NCBI RefSeq assembly: GCF_002251795.1
Contig: NZ_NOXU01000030.1
Coordinates: 372,001-436,000 of the forward strand
Length of the DNA: 64,000 bases
Source: Niveispirillum lacus
GTDB taxonomy: Bacteria; Pseudomonadota; Alphaproteobacteria; Azospirillales; Azospirillaceae
Direction of reading: 5' to 3'
The stretch's first letter is position 1, and each line of letters starts with the position of its first letter. The notes beneath the pieces are model-generated. The model was not told where the DNA came from. It was given only the letters and a program-made list of their open reading frames with translations, and searched no databases. Made by a program: the position numbers and the translations under genes. Positions 44,884 through 54,403 of this stretch are shown piece by piece.

Positions 44884-45429
44884 TTACTGCGCGCCCGGCT
44901 GTTTGGGTTTGCGCATCTCGTCGAGCTTGCGTTCCGTTTCCCGCGATCGCCACAGCCAGGGTGGCTCAACCCGGCCGCCCCACAGGCCCCGTCGGAAAGA
45001 AATGGCCCGCGCCTCGATCGATATATAGTCAAAGCTCAGGGGCCGGTAGGCCAGGGCCATGCCGCGCTCCACCATGGCATAGGCCAGATCATCACCGTTT
45101 TCCGCCCGGCAAACGGCCAATGTCGGTCCCGAGGCGGCGGACTGGCCCCGTGGTGTGCATTCGATCTGCATGTTATTGATCAGCAGTTCCAGAATGCGGG
45201 TCGACAGGGCAAAACAATCATAACTCTGCCCACGGACATTGACGCAGGTTTGCCCTCTGTCCGGGGCGTCGATTCCAAACAGGCGGAATTCCTGTCCCTT
45301 GACCGTGACAAGATCGCCCTCCTTGGCGGCGCCGATGCCTTTGACGGGCGCTTTGTTGCCGGCGCCTTGGGCCAGCACCGAGACCGGCAGGGCCAACAGC
45401 ATAAACAGGATCAGACAGGCCCCCCTCAC
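44884..45429 (-). CDS. Thermonuclease-like (SNase-fold) exported protein
   Basis: 181 aa. The signal peptide MRGACLILFMLLALPVSVLA ends near LAQG. The OB-fold nuclease-like core shows GDLVTVKGQEFRLFGIDAPD (substrate Asp/Arg region), RGQSYDCFALSTRILELLI and the late motif MVERGMALAYRPLSFDYISI with GLWGG. It lacks some charged residues of the staphylococcal active site, so catalytic activity is unsure. The start overlaps the SRAP gene stop by 4 bp, indicating co-transcription with that DNA-repair gene. Confidence 0.82.
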   Translation of the reverse strand: MRGACLILFMLLALPVSVLAQGAGNKAPVKGIGAAKEGDLVTVKGQEFRLFGIDAPDRGQTCVNVRGQSYDCFALSTRILELLINNMQIECTPRGQSAASGPTLAVCRAENGDDLAYAMVERGMALAYRPLSFDYISIEARAISFRRGLWGGRVEPPWLWRSRETERKLDEMRKPKQPGAQ

Positions 45430-46148
45430 AGCAGGCTCCCCGTCATAATGGGCGCGATGACTGCCGTTGGATCATAGGGGGCCACCAGGTCGGGCCCGTC
45501 ATTGCGGACGGCATTGACCAGCGGCGTGACCGGCCACAGCCGCAGGCTGCCGGGCGCGGGCGCGTGCATCAGGCCATGGCGCGCAATCTCCGGCGTCTCT
45601 GGCGACAACCAGCACGCCACCGCCTCCGCATTCATCAGCATGACGGGCGTACGTTCATGAATGCGGCCCAGGTCGTCATTGGCGGGCGCGGTCAGGATGC
45701 AGGTCGTAAACAACATCTCCCCCTCGCCCCCGCGCCACACCTCCCACAGGGCGGCAAACCCCATGGGGTGGCCATCGGCGCGGGAGACGTACCAGGGCTG
45801 TTTGCGGTCGCCCGTCTGGGGCCATTCATAAAAACCATCGGCGGGAATGACGGCTCGGCGCTTACGCCAGGCCTCACGGAAACTCGGTTTGTCAGCAGCG
45901 CTTTCACTACGGGCATTGATCATGCGGGCCGCCCCGCTTGTATCTTGTGCCCAGGAAGGGACCAGTCCCCAGCGCATGGCGGTGACTGACCTGTTGCCGG
46001 CACGGTCCAACCCGATGACCCCGATCTCTGCCGTTGGTGCGATATTGAAACGTGGGTGCAGTAACCGGGGCGAAAGATCCTCGCGCAACCGCGCATCGAA
46101 TGCGTCTGCCAGATCCTTCAGGAATTTCTGTACAAACCGCCCGCACAT
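45426..46148 (-). CDS. SRAP (YedK/HMCES) abasic-site DNA-protein crosslinking protein
   Basis: 240 aa from ATG 46148, which places the catalytic Cys at position 2 (MCGRF), as required since Met1 is removed. FNIAPTAE holds the conserved Asn, IPADGFYEW the Glu, and GLMHAPAPG the His of the active site. It covalently caps abasic sites in single-stranded DNA. The longer open frame to 46343 would bury the Cys and is rejected. It is coupled to the SNase-like gene. Confidence 0.95.
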   Translation of the reverse strand: MCGRFVQKFLKDLADAFDARLREDLSPRLLHPRFNIAPTAEIGVIGLDRAGNRSVTAMRWGLVPSWAQDTSGAARMINARSESAADKPSFREAWRKRRAVIPADGFYEWPQTGDRKQPWYVSRADGHPMGFAALWEVWRGGEGEMLFTTCILTAPANDDLGRIHERTPVMLMNAEAVACWLSPETPEIARHGLMHAPAPGSLRLWPVTPLVNAVRNDGPDLVAPYDPTAVIAPIMTGSLL

Positions 46149-46379
46149 GTCGGGTATCGCCCCTGTTGTGTGTGGCGGATTGTACAGACCTAAGCCGCCC
46201 TCCGGAAGCGGGGTTAACACCAAAGGTCCTCTTGTCCCCGCGACAGTTGTTTCCAATATGGAGCGTGAAGGAAAGGGTAGTGTGTTGTCACAGGGCAGAC
46301 ACGGAACCTTGCCTGATCTTTTCCGTTGGGGCGACAGGGGCACGAACAGGCCAGCCGAGGGGCTGGCAGGAGGACGCTG

Positions 46380-46640
46380 ATGTCATTTCCAGGCGGAATG
46401 CTGATCACCCCGGCCGAACGGGCGGCCTTGCTGGGTCCGGATCGGCCCGATCCCATGTCTGACCGTCCCCGCTGGTCACCAGCACGCCCGCGCGGCCGGG
46501 ACAGACGCGACGTTACATTGCGGCTGGATGGCGATCTGATCGACTGGTTCCGTCGTCACGGTGGCGGCCACCGCGCCATGCAGGCCCGCATCAACGCCGC
46601 CCTGCGCGCCTATATGGCCGACCATGATGCGGAGGAGTAA
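46380..46640 (+). CDS. Orphan BrnA-like antitoxin protein
   Basis: 86 aa from ATG 46380, with AGGAGG 6 nt upstream. The C-terminal half (RDRRDVTLRLDGDLIDWFRR, MQARINAALRAYMADH) matches the ribbon-helix-helix BrnA antitoxin pattern (VTLRLD, WF, RINA-LRAYM). The N-terminal half is Pro/Arg-rich. In the usual brnTA operon the toxin gene lies directly upstream; here no BrnT-like gene lies on either side (SRAP to the left on the other strand, a molybdenum hydroxylase to the right). It could act as a free repressor. Confidence 0.75.
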   Translation: MSFPGGMLITPAERAALLGPDRPDPMSDRPRWSPARPRGRDRRDVTLRLDGDLIDWFRRHGGGHRAMQARINAALRAYMADHDAEE

Positions 46641-46708
46641 GCGGGAAGGTTGCTCCCGCCGCGCCATCCCCTATGATCGGGCGATCCTTCGGCCAGGAGC
46701 GTTCGCCC

Positions 46709-49039
46709 ATGACCAAGTTCGGTATCGGACAGCCCGTCCCGCGTAGTGAAGATACAAGGCTGCTGCGTGGGGCTGGTCGTTACACGGACGATGTCCGCAT
46801 GCCCGGTCAGAAGGTGGGCTATGTGCTGCGCAGCCCGCACGCCCATGCCGCCATCCTGTCCATCGATACGACCGATGCCGCCTCCATGCCCGGCATCCAG
46901 GCGATCTTCACCGCTGCCGACCTGAAACAGGCGGGGATCAAGGATATCCCCTGTGTTGTGCCGCTGCGCGTGCGCGCGGGCACCACCCTGCATATGAAGC
47001 ACCGGCCCGTTCTGGCTGACGGTTTCGTGCGCCATGTCGGCGAACCCGTGGCGTTCATCGTGGCCGACAGCCTGTATCAGGCGATGGACGCCGCCGAGGC
47101 GGTGATGGTCGATTACGACATGCTGGATGCGGTGGTCGATACCGCCGCCGCCCTGACGCACCCAGCCCAGGTGCATGGCGATGTCCCCGCCAACCTGGCC
47201 TATGACTGGGAGAAGGGGAACCGGACGGCGACGGACGATGTCTTTGCCAGGGCCGCACGCATTGTCCGCCTGGACCTGATCAATAACCGCCTGTCCGCCA
47301 ACCCGCTGGAAGGCCGCGCCTGTCTGGCCGAACATGATACCGGGGCCGATATCACGCGCCTGACGGTGGGCAGCCAGGGCGTGCATGATATGCGCGACAT
47401 GCTGGCCGGCATCTTCGGCGAGGACAGGGCCCGGTTCCATGTGCTGACGCATGAGGTGGGCGGCGGATTCGGGATGAAGCTGTTCTGCTATCCCGAATAT
47501 GTGCTGGCCTGTTTTGCAGCGCGGAAGGTGGACGCGCCGGTGGCCTGGACCAGCAGCCGGGCAGAAGCCTTCCTGTCCGACGATCATGGCCGCGACAATG
47601 TCAGCGTCGCCGAACTGGCGCTGGACACGGAGGGCCGCATCCTGGGCCTGCGCGCCGATATCATTGCCAATATGGGGGCGTACCTGTCGAACTACGCCAC
47701 CTATATCCAGACTGACGGCCAGACCAAGATGCTGTCGGGTGTCTATACCATCCCCGCGATCTATGCCCGCGTGCGCGGTGTCTATACGCACACACAGCCC
47801 GTCGATGCCTATCGCGGGGCGGGACGGCCGGAGGCGGCCTATCTGGTCGAACGGCTGATCGACAAGGCCGCGCGGGAGATCGGGCAGGACCCGGCGGCAT
47901 TCCGCCGCCTGAACATGATCCCGCCCTCTGCCATGCCCTATCGCACGCCCCTGGGCCATGTCTATGACAGCGGCGATTTCGCGGGCACGCTGGAGGCCGC
48001 ATTGGAACGCGCCGACCGGGCGGGCTTCCCCGCGCGCCGGGCCAAGGCGCGGGAGCAGGGCCGGCTGCTGGGCCTGGGTATCGCCACCTATATTGAGGCC
48101 TGTTCGGGCGGGGCGCCGGAGGCGGCGGAACTGCTGGTGAAGCCCGACGGGTCCGTCCTGCTGCTGATCGGCACGCAATCAAACGGGCAGGGGCATGAAA
48201 CGGCGTATAAACAGGTCATCGCCGAGGTTCTGGGGATCGAACCCGACGCCATCGCCATGGTGCAGGGTGACAGCCAGGTGGTGAAGACCGGGGGCGGTAC
48301 CGGCGGCTCCCGTTCCATCCCCACGGGTGGTGCCGCCGTGCGCGACGGGGCGGCGGATGTGATCAGTCAGGCCCGGCCCGTGGCGGCAAGGCTGCTGGAG
48401 GCCGATGAGCATGCCTTGCGGTTTGAGGTGACGGATGCGGGTGGGGGCTTTGCCGTTACCGGTTCCAACCGTTTCGTGCCCTTTATTGAGGTGGCAGCGG
48501 CGGCCAAACCAGACGCGGATGGCCATGTCTTTCGCGGCAAGGGCAAATACAGCCCGCCGTCCAACACTTTCCCCAATGGCACGCATGTCGTTGAAATCTC
48601 GGTGGAGATCGACACGGGCGTGCCGCGTATCGAACGCTATACCGTGGTCGATGATTTTGGCACGGTGCTTAATCCCCTGCTGCTGGAGGGCCAAGTGCAT
48701 GGCGGCATCGCGCAGGGCATGGGGCAGGCGCTGCTGGAACTGATCCGCTTCGATACGGAGTCGGGCCAACTCCTGACCGGGTCCTTCATGGATTACGCCA
48801 TGCCGCGCGCCGACCATCTGCCCATGATTGATTTCAGCCTGCGGCCCGTGCCCTGTGCCACCAATCCGCTTGGCCTGAAGGGGGCGGGGGAGGCCGGGGC
48901 CATCGGCGCCTGTCCGGCCATCATCAATGCCCTGGTCGATGCCCTGGCCGACCATGGCGTCACCCATGTCGATATGCCCGCCACGGCACCGGTGCTGTGG
49001 CGTCTGATCCATTCCGCGAAAGCCGCGACCGCGGCATGA
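46709..49039 (+). CDS. Xanthine dehydrogenase-family molybdopterin-binding subunit (CoxL-like, form II)
   Basis: 776 aa from ATG 46709 (MTKFGIGQPVPRSEDTRLLR). The N-terminal a/b-hammerhead domain has GRYTDDVRMPGQKVGYVLRS. The molybdopterin-binding domain shows HEVGGGFGMK, DAYRGAGRPEAAY (AYRGAGR marks form II, not true CO dehydrogenase), and GLKGAGEAGAIG with the catalytic Glu. The small iron-sulfur and medium FAD subunit genes that normally accompany it are absent. cysQ follows 13 bp later. The substrate is unknown; an aldehyde or heterocycle is typical. Confidence 0.9.
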   Translation: MTKFGIGQPVPRSEDTRLLRGAGRYTDDVRMPGQKVGYVLRSPHAHAAILSIDTTDAASMPGIQAIFTAADLKQAGIKDIPCVVPLRVRAGTTLHMKHRPVLADGFVRHVGEPVAFIVADSLYQAMDAAEAVMVDYDMLDAVVDTAAALTHPAQVHGDVPANLAYDWEKGNRTATDDVFARAARIVRLDLINNRLSANPLEGRACLAEHDTGADITRLTVGSQGVHDMRDMLAGIFGEDRARFHVLTHEVGGGFGMKLFCYPEYVLACFAARKVDAPVAWTSSRAEAFLSDDHGRDNVSVAELALDTEGRILGLRADIIANMGAYLSNYATYIQTDGQTKMLSGVYTIPAIYARVRGVYTHTQPVDAYRGAGRPEAAYLVERLIDKAAREIGQDPAAFRRLNMIPPSAMPYRTPLGHVYDSGDFAGTLEAALERADRAGFPARRAKAREQGRLLGLGIATYIEACSGGAPEAAELLVKPDGSVLLLIGTQSNGQGHETAYKQVIAEVLGIEPDAIAMVQGDSQVVKTGGGTGGSRSIPTGGAAVRDGAADVISQARPVAARLLEADEHALRFEVTDAGGGFAVTGSNRFVPFIEVAAAAKPDADGHVFRGKGKYSPPSNTFPNGTHVVEISVEIDTGVPRIERYTVVDDFGTVLNPLLLEGQVHGGIAQGMGQALLELIRFDTESGQLLTGSFMDYAMPRADHLPMIDFSLRPVPCATNPLGLKGAGEAGAIGACPAIINALVDALADHGVTHVDMPATAPVLWRLIHSAKAATAA

Positions 49040-49052
49040 TGAGAGTTTGACA

Positions 49053-49835
49053 ATGCTATCTGCCAAAGAGTTGGCGGCGCTGCTGCCCGCTGTCCGTACG
49101 GCCGCTGAACAGGCCTCCGCCGCCATCCTGCGCCATTATGAGGCGGGGGCGGAGGCAACCGCGAAGGCCGATGGCAGCCCCGTCACCGCCGCCGATCAGG
49201 ATGCCGACGCCATCATCCTGTCCGCATTGCGCAGGCTGACCCCCGATATCCCCGTGGTAACGGAGGAGGAGGTGGCGGCGGGCCGCGTCCCTGATATCTC
49301 ATCCGGTACCTTCTGGCTGGTCGATCCGCTGGACGGGACCAAGGAATTCATCAAGCGTAATGGCGAGTTCACGGTGAATATCGCCCTGATCCAGGGCGGC
49401 GCGCCAGCGCTGGGCGTGGTCATGCTGCCCGTCGGCGGCACAATCTATGCCGCTGCTGGCCCCGGCACGGCGGTGCGGGGCGCACCAGGGCGGAAGGATG
49501 AGCCGATCCAGGTCCGCCCTGTGCCGGCGGTGGGCCTGACGGTCCTGACCTCGCGCAGCCATGCCGACAATGCGGCGGTGGATGAATTCCTGACCGGCCG
49601 CCGCGTGGCGAACCGGGTGGCGGCGGGCAGTTCGCTGAAATTCTGCCGCGTGGCCGAAGGGGTGGGTGATGTCTATCCGCGCTTAGGCCCGACCTGTGAA
49701 TGGGATATCGCGGCGGGCCATGCCGTGCTGATCGGGGCCGGCGGCTGCCTGACCCTGCTGGATGGCGAGCCGTTCCCTTATGGCAAGGCCCCCACATTCC
49801 TGAACCCGCACTTCGTGGCCTGGGGTGGCGCATAA
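49053..49835 (+). CDS. cysQ: 3'(2'),5'-bisphosphate nucleotidase
   Basis: 260 aa from ATG 49053. The inositol-monophosphatase fold has metal sites VTEEEVAAG, WLVDPLDGTKEFI and TCEWDIAAGHAVL. It recycles adenosine 3',5'-bisphosphate formed in sulfate assimilation. An in-frame TTG at 49047 is an alternative. It lies 13 bp after the molybdenum hydroxylase gene, so co-transcription is likely, though no functional link is obvious. Confidence 0.93.
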   Translation: MLSAKELAALLPAVRTAAEQASAAILRHYEAGAEATAKADGSPVTAADQDADAIILSALRRLTPDIPVVTEEEVAAGRVPDISSGTFWLVDPLDGTKEFIKRNGEFTVNIALIQGGAPALGVVMLPVGGTIYAAAGPGTAVRGAPGRKDEPIQVRPVPAVGLTVLTSRSHADNAAVDEFLTGRRVANRVAAGSSLKFCRVAEGVGDVYPRLGPTCEWDIAAGHAVLIGAGGCLTLLDGEPFPYGKAPTFLNPHFVAWGGA

Positions 49836-49918
49836 CGGGGATGCGATGCCCGTCACATCGCTGACGCTTCATCATCCCTACATTTGAACTGATCCCTTCA
49901 TCCACAGGAACCGTCCCC

Positions 49919-51286
49919 ATGTCCCAGTATGATTTCGACCTGTTCACCATTGGCGCCGGCTCCGGCGGGGTGCGGGCGTCGCGCATCGCGGCGGGGCATG
50001 GGGCACGGGTGGCGGTGGCGGAAGAACGCTATTTCGGCGGCACCTGCGTCAATGTCGGCTGCGTACCGAAAAAGCTGCTGGTCTTTGGCGCCGAATATGG
50101 CCAGGCCTTTGCTGATGCTGCCGGCTACGGCTGGGCCGCAGACAATATCCGCCATGACTGGAACGCCCTGATCGCCGCCAAGGATGCGGAGATCGCCCGC
50201 CTGAACGGCATCTATCGCCGCCTGCTGGAAGGCGCTGGCGTCACGATTTTCGAAGGCCGGGCCACCATCGTGGATGCCCATACAGTGGAGGTGAATGGAA
50301 CGCGGGTGACGGCGGAACGTATCCTGATCGCCACGGGCGGCTGGCCGGAACTGCCGGAACAGCCGGGTGCCAGGGACTATGGCATCACCTCGAACGAGGT
50401 TTTCTATCTGAAAGAGTTCCCGCGCCGGGTCGTGGTGGCCGGCGGCGGCTATATCGCGCTGGAATTTGCCAGCCTGTTCAACGGGCTGGGTGCCAAGGTA
50501 ACCCAGCTTTACCGGGGTGCGCAGATCCTGCGTGGATTCGACAAGGATGTCCGCGATTTCGTGGCCGATGAGGTGCGCAAGGCCGGTATCGACCTGAAGC
50601 TGCACACCATCATCAGCCGCATCGAAAAGACCGAAAGCGGTCTGCTGGCCCATCTGTCGGACGGCAGCGTGCTGGAATGCGACGCGGTGGTCTATGCCAT
50701 CGGGCGCAAGCCCATGTCCTATGGGCTGGGCCTGGAAAATGTCGGGGTGGAGACGGACCAGGCCGGGGCCATTACCGTCAATGACCAGTACCAGACGTCG
50801 GTGCCGTCGATTTATGCCCTGGGCGATGTCACCAACCGCGTGAACCTGACGCCGGTGGCCCTGGCGGAGGGGCATGTGCTGGCCGACCGTCTCTATGGCA
50901 ACCGCCCGCGCGATGTGAACTACGACAATATCCCCACCGCCGTGTTTTCCATCCCCCCTGTCGCGACCGTGGGCATTACGGAGGAGCAGGCCCGCGCCAC
51001 CCTGGCCGGCGGCGTCGATATCTACCGCACCAATTTCAAGCCCATGCGCCACCAGCTCTCCGGCCGTGATCAGCGCACTTTCATGAAACTGGTGGTGGAC
51101 CGCGCCACGCAGAAGGTGGTGGGCTGTCACATGGTCGGCGCCGATACGCCGGAGATGATCCAGGGTGTGGCGGTGGCCATGAATGCCGGTGCTACCAAGC
51201 AGGTCTTCGACAATACGATCGGTCTGCACCCGACGGCGGCGGAGGAGTTTGTGACAATGCGGACAAAGGCGCCGGACCCGGCGTGA
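49919..51286 (+). CDS. gor: Glutathione-disulfide reductase
   Basis: A 455-aa flavoprotein reducing GSSG with [19 protein letters not shown] is the FAD-binding GxGxx[16 protein letters not shown] has the redox cysteines 43 and 48. [15 protein letters not shown] is the NADPH site. [12 protein letters not shown] at the C-terminus has the active-site His. SRAP, Msr and GST genes elsewhere in the window also point to oxidative stress handling. Confidence 0.96.
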   Translation: MSQYDFDLFTIGAGSGGVRASRIAAGHGARVAVAEERYFGGTCVNVGCVPKKLLVFGAEYGQAFADAAGYGWAADNIRHDWNALIAAKDAEIARLNGIYRRLLEGAGVTIFEGRATIVDAHTVEVNGTRVTAERILIATGGWPELPEQPGARDYGITSNEVFYLKEFPRRVVVAGGGYIALEFASLFNGLGAKVTQLYRGAQILRGFDKDVRDFVADEVRKAGIDLKLHTIISRIEKTESGLLAHLSDGSVLECDAVVYAIGRKPMSYGLGLENVGVETDQAGAITVNDQYQTSVPSIYALGDVTNRVNLTPVALAEGHVLADRLYGNRPRDVNYDNIPTAVFSIPPVATVGITEEQARATLAGGVDIYRTNFKPMRHQLSGRDQRTFMKLVVDRATQKVVGCHMVGADTPEMIQGVAVAMNAGATKQVFDNTIGLHPTAAEEFVTMRTKAPDPA

Positions 51287-51310
51287 CGGGGGGGGCTCTC
51301 AATATCACAG

Positions 51311-51430
51311 CCTCCCCGGCGAAGGCCGGGGCCCAGGGGCATAGGCTCAAACCCTTCCGCTGCATTTTAGGGACGCTGCGGAGGTGTCGGGCATCTGGCC
51401 CCTGGATCCCGGCCTTCGCCGGGAAGGCGA
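51311..51430. repeat. 120-bp palindromic intergenic repeat, copy 2
   Basis: It starts CCTCCCCGGCGAAGGCCGGG and ends CCCGGCCTTCGCCGGGAAGG. The termini are inverted repeats of about 30 bp, with inner CCAGGGGC and GCCCCTGG-like arms. It has the same length and ends as copy 1 at 15064-15183. It lies between gor and the convergent rpmE, just beyond the gor stop. Confidence 0.78.
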
Positions 51431-51471
51431 GAAAGGGCAATGGTCATGCCCTGGCGCTTTAGCCCAAACAC

Positions 51472-51506
51472 AAAAAGCGCCGCCAGGATGCCCCGGCGGC
51501 GCTTTT
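51472..51506. terminator. Bidirectional terminator between gor and rpmE
   Basis: GCGCCGCC (51477-51484) pairs with GGCGGCGC (51495-51502). On the plus strand TTTT follows, on the minus strand TTTTTGTGTTTG. It can end both the convergent rpmE and gor transcripts. Confidence 0.85.
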
Positions 51507-51529
51507 CGTTTGCCTTGCGGCCAAGCAGC

Positions 51530-51751
51530 TTACTTCAGGCCGAAGCTCTGGAAGCGCTTGTTGAACTTGGCGATCTGGCCGCCAGTGTCCAGCAGCTTCT
51601 GCACGCCCGTCCAGGCCGGGTGGGACTTCGGATCAATGTCCAGACGCAGCGTGTCGCCGGCCTTGCCCATGGTGGTGCGGGTCTTGAAAGAGGTACCGTC
51701 GGTCATGACAACGGTGATCTCGTGGTACGCGGGGTGGATATCAGGCTTCAT
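51530..51751 (-). CDS. rpmE: 50S ribosomal protein L31, zinc-free form
   Basis: 73 aa: [20 protein letters not shown], then SFKTRTTMG and a C-terminal [10 protein letters not shown]. coli-type L31 binds zinc through cysteines; this one has no cysteine at all, so it belongs to the C-minus, zinc-independent form. It stands alone, divergent to the ABC exporter. Confidence 0.95.
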   Translation of the reverse strand: MKPDIHPAYHEITVVMTDGTSFKTRTTMGKAGDTLRLDIDPKSHPAWTGVQKLLDTGGQIAKFNKRFQSFGLK

Positions 51752-51963
51752 GGTCGGCAGTCCCTAAATCGAAGCCGCGCTTATATACAAAGCCTGGGGT
51801 TAAGGCAACCCCATCCAACCCTGCATGGATGCAAGGCTGGGCTGATCACATTCGGCGCGGCAGCTATGTCAACGGGGCGTTGTTGTTGCCCTGACGCGGC
51901 CATGCGGTTACCACGGGATGATATGGATTTCTACCCGCTTTCTTCATTCGCGGAGCAACTTCC

Positions 51964-53751
51964 TTGGTCTTTCGTGACAATCGCGTCGACGGTACTGCTG
52001 CCGAGGGGCGCCCGCCCCGCGATCTGAAGCCTTTGCGCCTGCTTTGGCCGTTCCTGAAGCCGTATCGCGCCCGGATCGCCGGAGCGACAGCGGCGTTGGT
52101 GGTGGCGGCCGGTACGGTTCTGGGGTTGGGTCAGGGGTTGAAGGCGCTGGTAGACCATGGATTCGCCGCCGGTAATGCCGACCTGCTGAACCAGGCGCTG
52201 TTGGTATTGCTGGTGGTCATCCTGCTGTTGGGCGTATCGACCTTCGCCCGATTCTATCTGGTGTCCTGGATCGGCGAACGGGTGGTGGCGGATATCCGGC
52301 GCAAAGTGTTCGACCATCTGGTCACCCTGTCGCCCGCTTTTTATGAGACCAATAAGACGGGTGAAATCCTGTCACGCCTGACCACCGACACCACCTTGCT
52401 GCAACAGGTGATCGGCACCAGCGTGTCCATCGCGCTGCGCAATACCCTGATGCTGGTGGGCGGGCTGGTCCTGCTGCTGCTGACCAGCCCCAAACTCACG
52501 GGCTTGGTGCTGCTGGTGGTGCCGCTGGTGGTGGCTCCGATCGTGGTGTTCGGGCGTAAGGTCCGTACCTTGTCGCGCGCCAGCCAGGATGCGGTGGCCA
52601 ATATCGGCACGCGCGTGGATGAGGTGCTGGGCGGTATCCGCACGGTGCAGGCCTTTGGCCGCGAACCGCTGGAGATCGACCGCTTTGCCGGTTCGGTTGA
52701 GGATACGGTGAAGGTGTCGCTGCGCCGGATCAAGGCGCGATCCTGGCTGACCATGCTGGTCATCATGCTGGTGTTCGGGGCCATCGGCACCGTTTTGTGG
52801 ATCGGTGGGCATGATGTCATTGCCGGCCGGATCAGCGGTGGTCAGCTTTCGGCCTTCATCTTCTATGCCGTCATGGTGGCGGGGGCTGTGGGTGCCTTGT
52901 CAGAGGTGGCCAGCGACCTTGCCAATGCTGCCGGCGCCACCGAACGGCTGTTCGACCTTCTGTCCAAGGTGCCGGATATCCGGGCACCGGCCCATCCGCT
53001 GCCCCTGCCCACACCCACGCAGGGGGAGGTGCGGTTCGACGGGGTGCGGTTCAATTATCCCTCCCGGCCCAAGGACAGCGCGCTGGACGGTCTGTCGCTG
53101 ACGGTGCGGCCCGGTGAGCGGGTGGCCCTGGTCGGGCCATCGGGGGCGGGCAAGACCACGATCTTTCAATTGCTGCTGCGATTCTATGACCCGCAGGAGG
53201 GCTCTGTGCGCCTGGATGGCGTGGACATCGCCCAGACCCACCCATCCGACCTGCGGTCACGTATTGGCATCGTGCAGCAGGACAGTGTGATCTTCTCCGC
53301 CAGCGCCCTGGAAAATATCCGTTATGGCCGTCCCGGTGCGTCGGACGCGGAGGTGCGGGCCGCCGCCGCTGCTGCCCATGCGCTGGACTTCATTGAGGCG
53401 ATGCCCGAAGGATTCGATACGTTCCTGGGTGAAAAGGGCGTGCGCCTGTCGGGTGGGCAGCGCCAGCGAATCGCCATTGCCCGCGCCATCCTGCGTGACG
53501 CCCCGCTGCTGCTGTTGGATGAAGCCACCTCGGCCCTGGATGCCGAAAGCGAGCGGCTGGTGCAGGCGGCGCTGGAAACCCTGATGAAGGACCGCACCAC
53601 TCTGATCATCGCTCACCGCCTCGCCACCATCGTCAATGCCGACCGTATCGTGGTGCTGGATGGCGGCCGGATGGTGGAAGAGGGGACGCATGAGGAATTG
53701 CTGCGCCAGGAGGGTCTGTATGCGCGGCTGGCGGCGCTCCAATTCGCATAG
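51964..53751 (+). CDS. ABC exporter, fused membrane and ATPase domains (MsbA-like)
   Basis: A 595-aa half-transporter starting at TTG 51964 with GGAG eight nt upstream; no ATG is in frame before the family region. Six helices span about residues 35-320. Walker A GPSGAGKTT, Q-loop GIVQQDS, signature LSGGQRQR, Walker B LLLLDEATS and the switch IIAHRLA are complete. It should homodimerise and export a lipid or hydrophobic compound. It converges on a TetR-family gene 4 bp away. Confidence 0.93.
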   Translation: MVFRDNRVDGTAAEGRPPRDLKPLRLLWPFLKPYRARIAGATAALVVAAGTVLGLGQGLKALVDHGFAAGNADLLNQALLVLLVVILLLGVSTFARFYLVSWIGERVVADIRRKVFDHLVTLSPAFYETNKTGEILSRLTTDTTLLQQVIGTSVSIALRNTLMLVGGLVLLLLTSPKLTGLVLLVVPLVVAPIVVFGRKVRTLSRASQDAVANIGTRVDEVLGGIRTVQAFGREPLEIDRFAGSVEDTVKVSLRRIKARSWLTMLVIMLVFGAIGTVLWIGGHDVIAGRISGGQLSAFIFYAVMVAGAVGALSEVASDLANAAGATERLFDLLSKVPDIRAPAHPLPLPTPTQGEVRFDGVRFNYPSRPKDSALDGLSLTVRPGERVALVGPSGAGKTTIFQLLLRFYDPQEGSVRLDGVDIAQTHPSDLRSRIGIVQQDSVIFSASALENIRYGRPGASDAEVRAAAAAAHALDFIEAMPEGFDTFLGEKGVRLSGGQRQRIAIARAILRDAPLLLLDEATSALDAESERLVQAALETLMKDRTTLIIAHRLATIVNADRIVVLDGGRMVEEGTHEELLRQEGLYARLAALQFA

Positions 53752-53755
53752 ACGG

Positions 53756-54343
53756 TCAGGGGCGCGCTGCGGTCAGGATGGTGACCGCGTTGTCGGCCAA
53801 CCGTTCTGCGAAAACCGCGTTTAAGGGCTGATGCCCCGCCAGGATTCGATAAAAGACGGGGCCGTAGACCATATCCAGCAGGGTGTCGATATCCGCGGGC
53901 GGCGGGACTTCACCGCAGCGGGCGGCCTCAATGATCAGGTTTCGCCCCGCCTCCCGGCTGGACAGGATGACGCGGTTGCGGAAGGCCCGTGTCATTTCGC
54001 TTTCCGGATCGGCAGCGGCCAGCGTCATGGCGATCTGCCGGCCGCGTGTGGTGGCAAAGGCCTGAACCAGGGCCTGCATCTGCGCCGTCAGGGCCGCTTT
54101 CAGGCCCGTCTCACCGCCCGGCTGTGCCAACGGCACCCCATCGATCAGGGCGGCCATGGCCAGTTCGCAGGCATTGGTCCAGTTGCGGTAGAGGGTTGCC
54201 TTGCCCACGCCCGACCGGGCGGCCACCGCCTCCACCGTCAAACGGCCAAACCCTTCCTCCATTAAAATCGCATGGGCCGCCGCCAGGGCCTTTTCGCGGG
54301 CGGCGGTGCTGGGTGGGCGGCCACGTGGCTTCACATCATTCAT
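53756..54343 (-). CDS. TetR-family transcriptional regulator
   Basis: 195 aa. The N-terminal helix-turn-helix is FGRLTVEAVAARSGVGKATL with YRNW. The C-terminal ligand domain resembles TetR_C_11/AcrR types (FYRILAGHQPLN). It is divergent to the VOC-protein gene with 60 bp between, where a near-palindrome lies (54361-54374), so it probably represses that gene and itself. Regulation of the neighbouring exporter is also possible. Confidence 0.92.
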   Translation of the reverse strand: MNDVKPRGRPPSTAAREKALAAAHAILMEEGFGRLTVEAVAARSGVGKATLYRNWTNACELAMAALIDGVPLAQPGGETGLKAALTAQMQALVQAFATTRGRQIAMTLAAADPESEMTRAFRNRVILSSREAGRNLIIEAARCGEVPPPADIDTLLDMVYGPVFYRILAGHQPLNAVFAERLADNAVTILTAARP

Positions 54344-54360
54344 GATTGACTCATTTCGAA

Positions 54361-54374
54361 ACGAAACGTATCGT
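54361..54374. promoter_or_regulatory. Candidate TetR-family operator
   Basis: ACGAAACGTATCGT is a 14-bp dyad symmetrical at 12 positions (ACGA-x-ACGT-x-TCGT). It lies 18 bp before the TetR-gene start and 30 bp before the VOC-gene start, and overlaps the AT-rich promoter zone. TTCGAA next to it may extend the site. Confidence 0.55.
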
Positions 54375-54403
54375 AATTAAAATTAAACGGCAGCAGGTGA
54401 CAA

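Noticed and set aside
46610-48178. 522-codon minus-strand frame
   Set aside because: Antisense to the molybdenum hydroxylase gene, which carries all family motifs.
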